Source: Metallyticus violacea (Eukaryota; Arthropoda; Insecta; Mantodea; Metallyticidae). From it: a DNA stretch of 64,000 nt. A program made the translations under genes and the position numbers. A model generated the notes under the pieces. It was given only the letters and a program-made list of their open reading frames with translations, searched no databases and was not told the DNA's origin. The stretch is from positions 22,252,001 through 22,316,000 of the forward strand of contig CM060838.1 of the NCBI GenBank assembly GCA_030762175.1, read 5' to 3'. Within the stretch, counting starts at the first letter, position 1, and each line of letters begins with the position of its first letter. Positions 34,789 through 46,447 of the stretch are shown piece after piece.

Positions 34789-35969
34789 TCTCTTGTTTTT
34801 TATCACTTTTAAGTCTTTAAACAATTTGACTTAAATAAAAGCTATGCAATTTGAGTTTTTAAACTAAATTATTAAGTTTAGCTTGAATATTTCCGATTTT
34901 TACTATAATAATCTAAACTAACTGTAGTATAGTTCTTGTAAATTACTTTAATCAAAGTCATACGTAATAATTTTTTCAAAATTTTAGATATTACTGGATC
35001 TTCGGGACAACCTTCGAATTTTTGAGGCATTAATATGACAAAATGTTATTGCAGTTGTCAAAGTACTAAGATGTCCTACAGAATTGTCGCTCTTGTCCAA
35101 CTCTCTTAGGCTAACTGAAAATTGTTTTTGTGCTGTCACAAATCGTGAACATTGAAACATGTGTATCGACCTACAGTGCTCTTTCCAAGAAGACTCTTAG
35201 AAACTGAAATTCCTTGTTTTGAATTCTTTATAGCGTTCTTCCAGGTTAAGTAAAGTAAAAAAGTCCATATTTTGCTTTTAACTTTTTATCTCATTCTCTA
35301 AAATATTCAGGGAGTGCTCCCACTTGGAGGAATCTAATAGAACGAAATTTCTCTTAGCAATGTATTTAAATGGGAACTAGTAAAAGGAGATGCGTCGAAC
35401 GCGAAGGGAATTCCTGGGCAAGAATATTTGTTTCGCTTCCACAGAGGAACTTTTTTTCCACACTTGTTGCAAGTCGCAAGTATTTGAGAGAAACTAACAT
35501 TTGCTAGTGCAATCTAAACTAGCGAATAAATAGATTATTGTAGATTAAAGTGCATTATTGCATATTGAAATATAATGGTTAAAGAATGAAATAATACAAA
35601 TTAATAATTCGGTTTCAGGGCCATACAAATCTATACGGTAAATGTCATAAACATTATTGCAATAATTTAAGCCCGTGATAATGGTTTGAGTAAAAATAAA
35701 CATTTAAAAGCGTGCAAAATCCATCATGCGTATATCTCTTGTTAAAAATGTTATGAACTCAATATTTTCATTTATTTTAGCTTCCTTCTACAACTTTTCA
35801 CGTAAATGAACTAGTGCTATTATCCGATTCATTTTCTGGATTCACGAGCACGCTTCAGTTCCGTCGTTCCGTTCGGTTCGGTTCGTATCGATTCCATTAG
35901 ATGGAAAGGCAGAAGGCGTTCCGCTTTGCTTTGATTCAGTTCCGCTAAGTTCCTTTACTCAACCTAGCC

Positions 35970-35970
<1 letters not shown>
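34788..35970. other. Unassigned AT-rich stretch
   Basis: About 35,855-35,950 is rich in TTCCG/TTCGG words (GTTCCGTTCGGTTCGGTTCG), a short irregular simple repeat. No gene is recognised. Confidence 0.5.

Positions 35971-36008
<38 letters not shown>
35971..36008. repeat. (TA)n microsatellite
   Basis: About 18 TA units. Confidence 0.95.
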
Positions 36009-36010
<2 letters not shown>

Positions 36011-37817
36011 AACATTTTCGCAAGTTGAACAATGCCACCTCAGAGGTTTCGCTTGTATTTCCTTTCTAAAATCGACACAGTGCTTTTAATTCTTAATTTA
36101 GTTTAGCAATAAATGTTCATAAATATATACTCTAAATTCTGACGTTATGTTCAGCACAAATTTCAATTATCAAGTTAGAATATACATTTCTGATTTTCTG
36201 CTGCCGAGTTGCATCTTTTTATGCCCACCATGGGTTTTAATACAAAAATTAAAACATGATGTTTATTCTTTTAGCCACAAAATAATACAATATATAATTC
36301 GTGTAGAAATATAACACTTTATAGAGTTAAAGCGCATTTCCTTTACATTAAGAATTGTTGCATTTTATGTACGCATTCTTCCTCAGATCGTCTCAATTTC
36401 TACGTGAGTAATATTAACATCAATTTTTAAATTTTAAAAATAAATCACCTATCACTAAATTGTAAATATTTTTATACATATTGGTTGTTATTTTTCCCTT
36501 ATAAGCTTGGAAGGTTTACAACACCACGATAATTCCATAAGTTCTTTTCTTTAGATATATTTGACTGCTAAAACTAACTCATATAAGAGATTGATGAAGA
36601 AAATAATGAATGCAGTGATGCAACTTCTTAAAATTTACGCGTAGTTTTCCATTTGTAATATTTAGTACTTAAGCCTTTAAACACCCCGCTTATAAACACG
36701 AAACACATAAAAATAAAAGAATAAAAATAAAACAAACATGTCCAAACTGGGATGCTTTCAGAGATATCAATATTTTCGTGTTATGCTGCTAAATCTCACC
36801 TAAAATAAATTTATTTAGATGACAATATAAACTGCAGGGGTTTACCTTTTTAACAACATTCCATTTATTTTTAAACAGCAAACGTGACCTCCTCAATACA
36901 TTTTTCAAATAAACTACGAACGTTAAACCCGTATTTAGTTAAACTCATAAAGTAAATGTTATGAAAGTTACACTGTTCTACTTATTTATTATTAGCACCA
37001 TAAAAATAGATTATAGAAGTTACATTTTCAAACACTACAAAGAGAATAATCTTTATATTTTTTTTCAAATTACAGAAAATTTTTTCGGAATGAAGGCATT
37101 TTTTCTTCGCCAAGCATGAAGTTAATTTTCAAATCGTATTTTTCTATAAATAATTCAGGCGAATCCCACACAATGGCTTGTAATAAACGTGGCTATTTTA
37201 ATATAGTTCTTAAGATTTGAGAGAAACACTTCAAATGATATTTTAATAAAGATGATATTCCGGAAACATCTTAATGTGTATGTACGCCATATTTTGATAT
37301 CCTTCTACTTGGCACATGTTGCGAGGAGCGTGACCCCAGGCATCGCTTCATAACAAACGTACCATCGATCCAAACGGGGATTGCATGAAGTAGGTGAGGG
37401 TTTGTGAGATAATTTAAATGAAATTACTGTGTGCCCGTACTCTCCTGGGCGTCAAGAACCGCCTGAACAGAATGCTAATGCCACCATGTGCAGTAGCGCG
37501 TTCATATGCTGCAATAATCTCGGCAAGAACCTTATGAGCATTAAAAATTAGCACTTTTCATGATGTTCCCGGCGCTTTCGAAATTGTTATTGAAACGTAA
37601 AAATGTTTCGTTGTTTAAATGTACCCTAGGTAAGAAGTACATGCAATTTATTTGCATAAATACGCTACTACTGCAATATGTTTGCGAATAAAGACTTTTA
37701 GTTACCATCATTATAGATGTTGTAAATTTCCACCTATTTCTTCTTCTTTTTACAATTAACGCTGTCATCGTTATATAGCATGTACAAAGAAATATTCTTA
37801 TATAGATATTTCTTGTT
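36009..37817. other. Unassigned AT-rich stretch
   Basis: Nothing recognised. A less AT-rich patch at about 37,320-37,540 has no readable protein. Confidence 0.5.
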
Positions 37818-38084
37818 GATTTGGTTTATTTACGGATGCTCTTTAACATCTCAGGTCATCAGCGTTTCATTGAATTCAGGACATGAAACGGCATGAAACG
37901 GCCGACAAAGGTTCTATTATGTGCTGTAAATGTACGACAAGGGACCCACGGCTTTACTTCCCTTCCGAAGGAAGCCATACTTAGGATTTTTACGCCCGAA
38001 AAAAATCCATCGGTCCTGGCCGGGATCGAACCCGCGATCTTGGGTCAACGAGCAAGTATGGTTACTACTATACCATCAGGACCG
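37818..38084 (-). mobile_element. SINE-A copy 5, full length with internal deletion
   Basis: Antisense from GATTTGGTTTATTTACGG to the head's CCATCAGGACCG. B box seen as GGGATCGAACCC on +. About 45 bases between the GGCCGACAAA and TGCTGTAAATG segments are missing, and GGCATGAAAC is partly duplicated at about 37,882-37,897. Confidence 0.9.
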
Positions 38085-40099
38085 TCAGAATGTAAATAGA
38101 AACATAAGGTCTTTAAATTGTAATTTTTATAAAAGTTCTGAGTGAAGTATTTTTAATTTTAATGTAATGTCTCGAACTTCTATTCCAATGTTTTTTTTCT
38201 TAATTGTTTTTAGTTTTTGGAAGCAGAATGTAAATGTTGTTGGTTTTGTGTTTGTTATATAAATTAAATTTTGCACTTTTTAATAACAATAAATGTCTAG
38301 TAAATGTACTGTTGTCACTTATAAAGAAACAATTCAGCTACCCAAATAGTTTGTAAGACTTTCAGTTTCAACGACCTTCCCGGATAGACAGACAAGTGCG
38401 ATTTACTCTTAGCGCATTCAAATTAAATACAGAGCCATCTAGCAGATTAAAAAGTAACAAGATAATTTATTTAATTAAAATATTTTCAAACAGAATATCT
38501 TAAGTTTTCCCATCATAAATAAAACAATACTTGAAATATTGATAAACAGCATTATCAGTAGACGAAGTTTAAACACAAAGCCCGAAATATTATTTTTAGT
38601 TGCAAAAATCTTCTTTCAACATTAACAATAATTAGTTTGTTCTTTATCGTTTTATTTACGTACTTACCTCCCACCCTCATAAATAAATTAAAATAATCAG
38701 GTAATTGCAGAAATATCAGACTTTCTCTGCTCTTTATTTGTTTGTTATTAATATTCTCATCATATATTACATAAAGTTTGCGCAATCAAGGACGTAAAAC
38801 ATCTATCATAAACTACTAATATTAATTAATAACTTAATTATAAAAAGACAAGTATCACACAATTGTAATCAACCGATATGTGGTAATGTTTTATACGACT
38901 GTCGTAAACTGTGCTGTTCTAGGCTGTATTTTTCAGAAAATGATTCAATATGGTACATAGGTCATAATTTGAACTAATGGCAAAATTTTGTTCAAAAAGT
39001 GGATACTAATGGAAGTACACAATAAATTATAACCATTCTTGTTTTTAATCAACAGTTGTTATAGAAAACTTCGCATTTATCCATAATTCATTAACTGTTT
39101 TCTTTCAAGCACTTATAGGATCTTTTAAACATCTCTACTGTTTTTCAGTTAACTTGCTATATTAATGAAAAACCTAGAATTTTATTTAGGACATCCATAC
39201 ACAATTCAGGGTTACAAGCGATTAAAAAAAGCTTATAAAAGAGTAACAAAACATTCAATTCCTGCCTACCCCCAACGTTTTTCATGATTGCATACCATGA
39301 GGGGTTGAATGCGATATTTTATATATGGTAAGAAAGAGATTCCAGATAAATCTAAAAATATAAAAAGAAAGCAGAACACTTTCATTGTTTTGTTGTATGA
39401 ATTAATGGTGAGGAAATAAGAAAGACCAGAGAGCTCTATTAATGAAAAAATCGTTTTACAGTGTATTAAGTTTGTTTATGAAAGAAGTAATTGGAAACAG
39501 AGAACATTATTGATAGAATAATGATTTCAAAATGGTGGTTTTTGGAGTTAAAGATCAAAAGAAAAATTGATTAATTATTAAAATTATTTATATTTACAAA
39601 TGACCTTTACAAAGTTTTAAAACTTCAAAGGAAATACAAAAATCTTATCTTTAATCTCCAAAACTAATATTTTATTTAAACTATCCTTTGACATTACAAT
39701 TTTATGGGCATATTTGTGTATTATATATTTGGGCATTTCCCCTTTTATAACTTAACATTTTAAAGTAATTATATGATCACGAGTGTTGCTCCAGTTAAGC
39801 TCGGAAGACCTTGAAAGATTCACCATCACCCGTGGTTGAATTTAGAGAGCTGGTGCTTTTGTCATGTCAGATCAGTCGTTGGTGGTACATACACATGCAA
39901 AAGTTTGTGAAAATGTCATTAAAATTGCGAATTTGTGGAATGGTAGCATTCTTGTACGTAACTATAAGGTAGCTATAGGTATAAAAACGCTGCAACGAGA
40001 AAGACATTATCATTAGCAAGTAGCCCAATGTCAGAAATCAGTAACTGAAGAAAACAGAGAGAAACCTTACCAACCGTACAGAAATATGCCACATAATTT
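38085..40099. other. Unassigned AT-rich stretch
   Basis: No gene or repeat is recognised. The less AT-rich part from about 39,780 may be the decayed 5' part of the transposase that becomes readable at 40,100. Confidence 0.45.
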
Positions 40100-40740
40100 T
40101 TGAAAAGTTTGATAAAACGGGATAAAGGATGGTATGCCTTGACCAGCATATCAAGGAACACTTCACAAATGCCAGATTTTGTATGGACGATAACTGATAA
40201 GATGGTTTCTTTGGATGAAGCTTGGGTTGTTTTGGATGATACCAATATTGATCTCCTTCATTCATCCAAGAGCTTCATGGTGGTTGCAGATTGTTGTTCC
40301 CGGACTCATAGAATTGAAAATCTCAAGATAAATGCAATCTACTTCCAGAAGAACGTCATAACCCATTTTAGGCGAAGAAATTCCGCAGTTGTACGGCGAT
40401 GACACTGCACAAGTTTGGGTCCACAATACGAGAACATATTGATATCAAGGAATGCCCTCATTTACTGCTACTAAAATTTTCTGAGACTGATACGCTTTAA
40501 ATCGATCCCAGTGAAGTCTTCAGTGCCCATAGTTTTTTGTGGGTTTCGTTGAAATAAGGCCTTACTTCTAGACGTTCTGTCAGGATGAAAAGTATGCCAG
40601 AGATTTGGACCAACAATTTTTTTCCACAGCTATACAGTTTTTGCAGTGAAAATTGCGGATAGAGAATAGTCCAGTCACATGAGCATCACATCGAGCACAA
40701 CCGGAGGTGCAAAAGGAACTCTCAACATAAAAAATGGTAA
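40100..40740 (+). pseudogene. Decayed DDE transposase (Tc1/mariner-like)
   Basis: The first frame reads KMVSLDEAWVVLDDTN (likely first catalytic Asp at 40,214), then SFMVV..CCSRTH and KINAIYFQKNVITHF. A frameshift near 40,370 continues as EEIPQLYGDDTAQVWVH. Further on, IRFKSIPVKS and FCGF are readable, then a C-terminal HHIEHNRRCKR near 40,690. This order (DEAW, YYxKNVL, EEIPxLYG, VWVH[D], IPVKSPD, FCxFGLLK, HHIEH) is what I expect of a Tc1/mariner-like DDE transposase. The second and third catalytic residues are not readable, and there are many stops. The assignment rests on motif order, not on a search. Confidence 0.65.
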
Positions 40741-41490
40741 GAAAAATCACCCTACCTTAGCTAGAGCAACCCTCCATAGTTAATGGTTTGATTTCTTGTT
40801 TCCTTACTCTTTAATAAAATTCTCTTTTTTTAAATAGCACAATACATCATTTTACTTCAGTAAGTACGAATGAAATGAGAAAAATTAACACGCATTTGCT
40901 TTGTAGCTTCTTAAAGGATAAATGCTACCACAAAATAAACGAATAAAAAGTTGTAAAAAAATGATGTTTCAAAAGTAGACCGCTTTGCTAACGTTGAAGC
41001 TGATGCAGGAGTATCACGTGATCTCATTAGCTTTCATACATGTAAGAAATGTAACCCTCAGGTTATGCCGGTTTAACTGTATACGATACCTTGCCAAATG
41101 TATACCAAGCCCTGAGGGGCTGGAGTATGAGACGTAAATTGAATGCGAGAGGTTATCGATTGCCCACCATTGTGAAGCAGCACGAAAATTCTGTTTCCTG
41201 GTGATTCCTCGTGGTTACTTTATCCGGGGGAAATTTTTAATAGCGGGAAGCAATAACATTTTGAGCTGTAAAACTTTGGGACTTGGCAAAGGAAGTGAAG
41301 ATTCTCAAATCTCTAACCTCTCAGCACATTCTAATTGAAGGCCATATCGTGAACCTATTTGTGATATTCGTTTTCATTACCAATTCCTGTTTCTGCTACA
41401 GATGCTCTTTGAGTTGTTAATTATCACAAAATGGCATACAATAAAAGAAAACCTTTGTTATTAACTTAGCCACATGCTTAAAACACTTCA
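40741..41490. other. Unassigned stretch, possibly LINE 3' sequence
   Basis: Lies directly downstream of the minus-strand reverse-transcriptase remnant and may hold its decayed C-terminus or 3' UTR. Minus-strand words such as SLPLPSPKVLQL near 41,290 hint at this but are not decisive. Confidence 0.35.
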
Positions 41491-42000
41491 TCCGTACTTA
41501 GTGTTGAAAATGCAACGAACAAAGGCGTTATGAAAGCGTTGTAATCTGTCGATCTGCCCTGTATTCAGATTAGAGTAAATACATCGCAATATCAAAGTGA
41601 GGCATAACAAACACTTGAATGAGATTCTTTTTGAGATTGAGAGGTAGATCTTTTGCTATGTGTTTTAATGTGTGAATCAAAGAGAATATTTCATTGTGTG
41701 TATGCGTTATCTGGCTGTGCCTTTTAGGTTGGAGTCTACATAAACACGTGCTGGTATAATTAATTACATTGTTGTTTATCATGATATGCGGCACATTATT
41801 TGAGTTTGTTTTACGTAATGCACATATATGTACAACGACTAAAGCCTGTGATTTAAGTGGACTCAGTTTTGGTTCAAAGTTTTGTGTCCAAAGGGAGATA
41901 GAGGTTAGATCTTAATTTACTACAGTCACGGCTTCATGGATAGAAGGAAGAGCGGGGTAAAAGTAGAGTTTAATTGTCAACATATAGTTGGTAATTGACA
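41491..42000 (-). pseudogene. Non-LTR retrotransposon (Jockey-like) reverse-transcriptase remnant
   Basis: The minus strand reads NIVNYQLYVDN (the catalytic Y-x-D-D box, decayed to YVDN at 41,973-41,984), then DLTSISLWTQNFEPKLSPLK and SQALVV, VPHIMINNNVI, IFSLIHTLKHIAKDLPLNLK and KNLIQVFVMPHFD, then after a frameshift LNTGQIDRLQRFHNAFVRCI and FNTKYG. This is the palm-to-thumb order of Jockey-type LINE reverse transcriptases. In-frame stops occur after YVDN and before DLTSI. The 74-codon frame at 41,570-41,794 is its middle. The 5' part (endonuclease and fingers) is not visible, as is usual for 5'-truncated LINEs. Confidence 0.8.
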
Positions 42001-42429
42001 ATATTGTCACTATTCCAATGCTGGACAATGTATTCATTCTACTGATGTTGCAATTTTTTTTTTCAACTGTACAGAATGTGCATCGGTATGGAAGAAAAAA
42101 TACATTGTTTTCACATGGATGATCATTAGATAGGGAGCAGATTTAGACAGTGCAAAAGAATTTCGGTTCCTCCGTACTACAATGTCCTTCCCTAAGCAGT
42201 TGAAGCGTTGTCTTTGTGCCGTTTGGGTATTACTAAGGCGATGAATTGTGAAACGAAGATTTTTTTTGTTGAATTATTTGTGTGTTATTGTTATTACATT
42301 ATCAAATATTAATTACATTTCGAACACAAGCTTTTCATATATGCCTCTTGCATAAAAAATGAGAGTTATTTGTAAGAAGATTTCCCGGGTTCCTGCACTC
42401 AGAGATAGTCACACTCTTCTTCCAGCAGT
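42001..42429. other. Unassigned stretch between two transposon remnants
   Basis: No readable protein. It may contain the decayed start of the transposase that becomes readable at about 42,430. Confidence 0.4.
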
Positions 42430-43025
42430 CATCGCACATTGAATATAAACATTCATTCTTTCAACAAGATGCCGCTTCAGCGCATTCAGCTAATCTCTTG
42501 TTAACTTTGAGAAACTAGAACAGGGTCATTAAAAATGAAATATAGTCACCTCGATCCCAGTTCTCATGCGATTTCTATTTATGGGGGGATTCAGAATATG
42601 AATGAATAAAAAGTATTCAACGCCCGTTTTTGCTACAAAGGCACCGCAGGCGATGGACACTAATGATACATGAGATGAAATGATATATTGGGAAAGGATT
42701 TATTATTAAGGAAGGAAACGTTCCAGACCTAAATTTAGGGTACCTCCCCGGCATTTGCCATTTATGATGACTGAGGAAAACCTGGAAAATCCTCAGTCAG
42801 GGAGGACGGTCATGACGAGATTCGAACCCCAGACCTCCCGCTCACGAGTCCGCGATTTAACGGCCACCCGTGGCGGTGGATTCAGAATAACTAGCATACT
42901 TTGGAAAAACTGAAAGACAGTATAAGAATAGAAGTTGCTGCAATTTCACAATGCGTGTGAATGCAAACTACTTAAAAGATGTGTTGATACAGGGATATCA
43001 ATTCCAACATGTATGTAAAAGGTAG
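42430..43025 (+). pseudogene. Tc1/mariner-type transposase remnant split by a SINE
   Basis: Before the SINE: HSFFQQDAASAHSANLLLTL (second catalytic block, QQD with the Asp intact), then SPRSQF.CDFYLWG (third catalytic Asp in CDFYLWG). After the SINE: HTLEKLKDSIRIEVAAIS, then VNANYLKDVLIQGYQFQHVC and a stop at 43,023-43,025, matching the family end (…GxQFQHLL). Stops and frameshifts are present. It is interrupted between about 42,599 and 42,877 by SINE-B copy 6, whose duplicated target is transposase sequence. The SINE is therefore younger. Confidence 0.8.
42599..42877 (-). mobile_element. SINE-B copy 6 inserted in a transposase
   Basis: Near full-length antisense copy, from AAAAGTATTCAACGCCC to CGGCCACCCGTGGCGGT. 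B box seen as GATTCGAACCCC. Flanked by a perfect 12-bp duplication, GGATTCAGAATA (42,587-42,598 and 42,878-42,889). About 10 bases are missing in the A-box region (AACGGCCACC). Confidence 0.93.
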
Positions 43026-44350
43026 CTGGTTATTGTAACTGTACTTTGCGTGACAGATATGTGCGCTTGAGTCGAGAGATTATGTATATTCTATTCAGCC
43101 GGCAGACAGCGTGCTTGCAGTCGCCATACGAGCCACCCACTCTCGGATGAACGTCAATTTGAAAGCACTGGTTTATGGATTTGCAAAATCCATATAGCCC
43201 TTCTACATCTATTGAATTTTAGGTAATATTTTAATTTTTGTTCAGCGTGCTTTAATCTTAAGTTTCTTTGAATATTTTATTTTTAATTAGTGATTATTAT
43301 TGAAGCGACTATCTCATTAGGGCACTAGTATTAAACAGCAGAATGCCATGAAAATTAATGCAGTAAACCCCAGGCTACAACCACAAATGATAGAATTTAC
43401 CAATGAGAAGGGAATTGGGTCAACTAACATGAATAATACCAGCGCACCAACGAGACAGGAATTAAAATAATAGAGCATTAGTGCATAAAAACTAAAGAAT
43501 GATAAATTACTGATTTCCGTTCATTATATATTTCCCCCGTATGCTATTTTTGTCTTTACACAAATAAATAATATCTGGTTACCTGTTCCTTTTCATGCAC
43601 ACTCTAGTCTATCCGGTATATGTGTTCGTGCGTTTTCCCTAGTTTGAGGGTTTATGGAAGCAGCATCTCTCTCGCACGTATGTGATTTCAGTCAGATTTG
43701 CCTTGTTTTAAAGCGCCGGAGCCAATAAAGCAAATCATAACAACGGACCAACAGAGTGAATAATGAAGAAGCGTTAATCATACCTGAGGCTTTTGAAGCG
43801 GAATATAACATTTCCCGCCCTAAGTTCACGCATGGCTTCACGGCATTTGTTTTATGTTGAAACCGCACCTCCGAACCGGTGAGTGCACAATTGTCATCCG
43901 TTTCAGATGCCTTGAGTCATACACCTTTTGTTGTGTTTGATATAGTTGCTTGTTGAACAATGTTGCGGTTAGACAATGATATTTATGCGGGATATTGTTC
44001 ACCAATAACAACGGACTCTGTGTGTTCTGTTGCCAAGCAACCGGAAAATTAGGGCATACCATGATCTCTCCTACACTAAGACATTAGTACTCAGAAATTC
44101 GTGGAGACAAAACTTTTTAGTTGGGGCTGCGTGCGTTTGAAATTACAGACACACTTTACCATTCTAGGATAAGAGGGAAATATTTGAAAACTAATTAAAA
44201 CAATTTAAAATATATGTATACATTGAAACTACCCTAATTTTCAAAAGTAAGGGGAACAATTAGGATTCTTTCTTTAGGATTCTTTCAATCTATAAGTGAT
44301 GCAAAAGAAAAATCACATTTTTATAATTCTTCTTCTTCTTCGTGTTCTTC
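43026..44350. other. Unassigned stretch
   Basis: About 43,600-44,070 is less AT-rich with a 74-codon minus-strand frame that I do not recognise. No repeat is identified. Confidence 0.45.
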
Positions 44351-44509
44351 TTGTACTTCTTGTTCTTGTTCTTGTTCTTGTTCTTGTTCTTGTTCTTGTT
44401 CTTGTTCTTGTTCTTGTTCTTGTTCTTGTTCTTGTTCTTGTTCTTGTTCTTGTTCTTCTTCTTCTTCTTTTTCTTCTTCTTATTATTATTATTATTATTA
44501 TTATTATTA
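44351..44509. repeat. Compound microsatellite (TTCTTG)n-(TTC)n-(TTA)n
   Basis: About 17 TTCTTG hexamers, then TTC, then TTA units ending at the TA used by the pogo-like element at 44,510. The Leu/Val- and Phe-rich open frames across it are artefacts. Confidence 0.95.
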
Positions 44510-44924
44510 GAGGAGAATGTGGTAATATGGTATCCCTGCTTTTTGGCCTTATATTATGCTGATATCTAGTGAATGCTACTTTAAACTATTCCTATAGTGA
44601 CCGTTTACACGCCAGTTGTGCGGATGAGCTCTTCCTGCAATAATTGTAGACACATTGTACGATTTAATGTTTTATGAATTATTGAAGTTATTGTTGATAG
44701 TTAAACAACCGCATATTATGGCATGGTTTGTTTACTACTGAGCATCCTGGGCTTCCAGAAATGTAATACACGAGCTATGTTATTATTAATGCAATTTGAA
44801 ATCCTGCATAGTTAGTAGAGAATGTATTTCTTTTAGGTTTTTTGTAACATGGTGGCGATGGTAATTTGGCATCCCTCCATATATGGGGTGCCATATTAAT
44901 GCAGCTCTTTTAAATACCAAGTGA

Positions 44925-45221
44925 GTCGATCCTGGTGATGTAGCGGTAACCACACTTGCCTTCTAAACCCAAGATCGCGGGTTCAAACCCGGCCAGATGG
45001 ACTTTTTCGAGCGTAAACATCCTAAGTATGACTTTCTTCGGAAGGGAAGTATGGCCGTGGGCCCCTGTCGTAAATTTACGGAAAGAAAAGAAACCTCAAG
45101 CCTGAAAGAAGAGGCCTCTGAGCAAAATTTGTAGGCCTTTTCACGCCCCGAGTTGAATGGGACGCTGATGATCTGAGATGTTAAAAAGCATCCGTAAATA
45201 AACCAAATCAATCAAACAATT
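44925..45221 (+). mobile_element. SINE-A copy 6 nested in the pogo-like element
   Basis: Full-length copy: head GATCCTGGTGATGTAGCGGT, ACCACACTTGCCTTCTAAAC, B box GGGTTCAAACCC (C to A change in the box), body, and tail AAACCAAATCAATCAAACAA. Flanked by CCAAGTGA (44,917-44,924 and 45,222-45,229). Confidence 0.93.
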
Positions 45222-45244
45222 CCAAGTGATGAGATTGAATTATT

Positions 45245-46055
45245 TCAGATAAGGCTAAAAACGAGCTTGACCCCACGCAACCTAAGAAAAGAAAACAGTG
45301 GCATCCAGAAACAATGATTAAAGCTGTTAATACCGTCCGGGGTAAAATAATGGGGTTTAAAACAGCGGTCGGGAGTTTTCAGTTCCTAAGACTGTCTTTC
45401 GGAGTTTGGTTGCAGAAACGGAGACATCTCCAGAGGATGTGGTAACTAAGAAGTAGGTAGGAAGACAATTTGCTTGCTGGGTTAGAAGAAGAACTCGTCA
45501 AGTATGTGCTTGTTATGGGAAGTAAATGTTGTGTTTTCTCAAGAAAAGACGCCCCTTTGATAGGCTATCAACTTGCTGATCGAAATGAGACACCCGCTGA
45601 GGTCGGTCTTAATGTTCCTTCTACTTCAAGGCATGTTTCTCAGCCCTCCCTCAGCCGAAGAAGAAGAAGACTCAAGCCATGATCGGAAGGCATCTACAGC
45701 AGCTCTTATTACAGCCCCCCCCATAAAAAAGAAATTTAACAGAGGGAGAGAAGAAATGCAGGACCAAGAAAGATAGGCATCACTTACTGATGCACAGAAT
45801 AAGGCGAAAAATGCAAGCGCAAGGAAGAAAAGAACGCTTCGTGATAAAGATGACGAATCTGAAGTTTTTGATGCTCATGTGTCCATAGCTACTGACAGCA
45901 CCAAGATCAATTTTTCCTTCAGAAGCAGAGAACAGCGCGCTTTCTCTGCAATGGAACATTTTTGGAAGAAAAGTGAGGAGAAGAACTGGTAAAATGTGGC
46001 GCCATATACCTGTGCTGGATGTGAAGGAACAGACTGTATTTGCAACCTGTAAATT
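45245..46055 (+). pseudogene. Pogo-like transposase remnant, N-terminus joined to C-terminal tail
   Basis: N-terminal DNA-binding part: PKKRKQWHPETMIKAVNTVR, GKIMGFKTA, then in a second frame FSVPKT.FRSLVAETETSPE and VGRQFA, then in a third LEEELVKYVLVMGSKC and RKDAPLIGYQLADRNE, which fit the Psq-type and CENP-B-type helix-turn-helix pair of pogo transposases. The DDE catalytic core is missing. The reading resumes with a basic linker (KKKFNRGREE, KNASARKKR) and a short Cys tail (EEKNW, then CAGCEGTDCICNL) near 45,980-46,050. At least two frameshifts and stops near 45,452, 45,774 and 45,992 make it non-functional. Confidence 0.75.
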
Positions 46056-46447
46056 ATAATGAAATCAGTCTATAGACTTCCTCCTGAAGGCTGTTTTTCA
46101 TATTTTTATGCAGTTTTAGGTAAATCTGTGCATTAGCGAAACATAGAAATATAGTTTAACTCGTTCAATTTACTCTTACTTTGTTTATATCTCTTTCCTG
46201 TCCAATAATTGTACTTAATACAAAGGTGGACCATATTTGCAGTACATTTGATCGTGAGAAAATAGTAACACATGTTTACTATAAATAAAATACATAAATA
46301 ACTATTTAATATAATGCTTTAAATGATTGTACGGGATGCAAAAGTGTATTATCTATCTACTAATGTACGTTTAGAAAATATAACGGCTAAGACTTCTCCT
46401 CAAAGAACCAGAAACAAAAGTGGGTGCCATATTATCACTTTTTCCTC

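Larger units (their letters stand above)
44510..46447 (+). mobile_element. Pogo-like DNA transposon with 27-bp inverted ends
   Basis: The left end starts GAGGAGAATGTGGTAATATG. The reverse complement from 46,447 starts GAGGAAAAAGTGATAATATG. Over 27 bases 21 match. Both ends abut a TA (44,508-44,509 and 46,448-46,449), the duplication used by Tc1/mariner/pogo transposons. The 1.94-kb element carries a decayed pogo-type transposase on + and a nested SINE-A; without the SINE it is about 1.63 kb. Confidence 0.85.

Noticed and set aside
44296..44569. Leu/Val-rich and Phe-rich membrane-like open frames
   Set aside because: Direct translation of the TTCTTG/TTC/TTA microsatellite.
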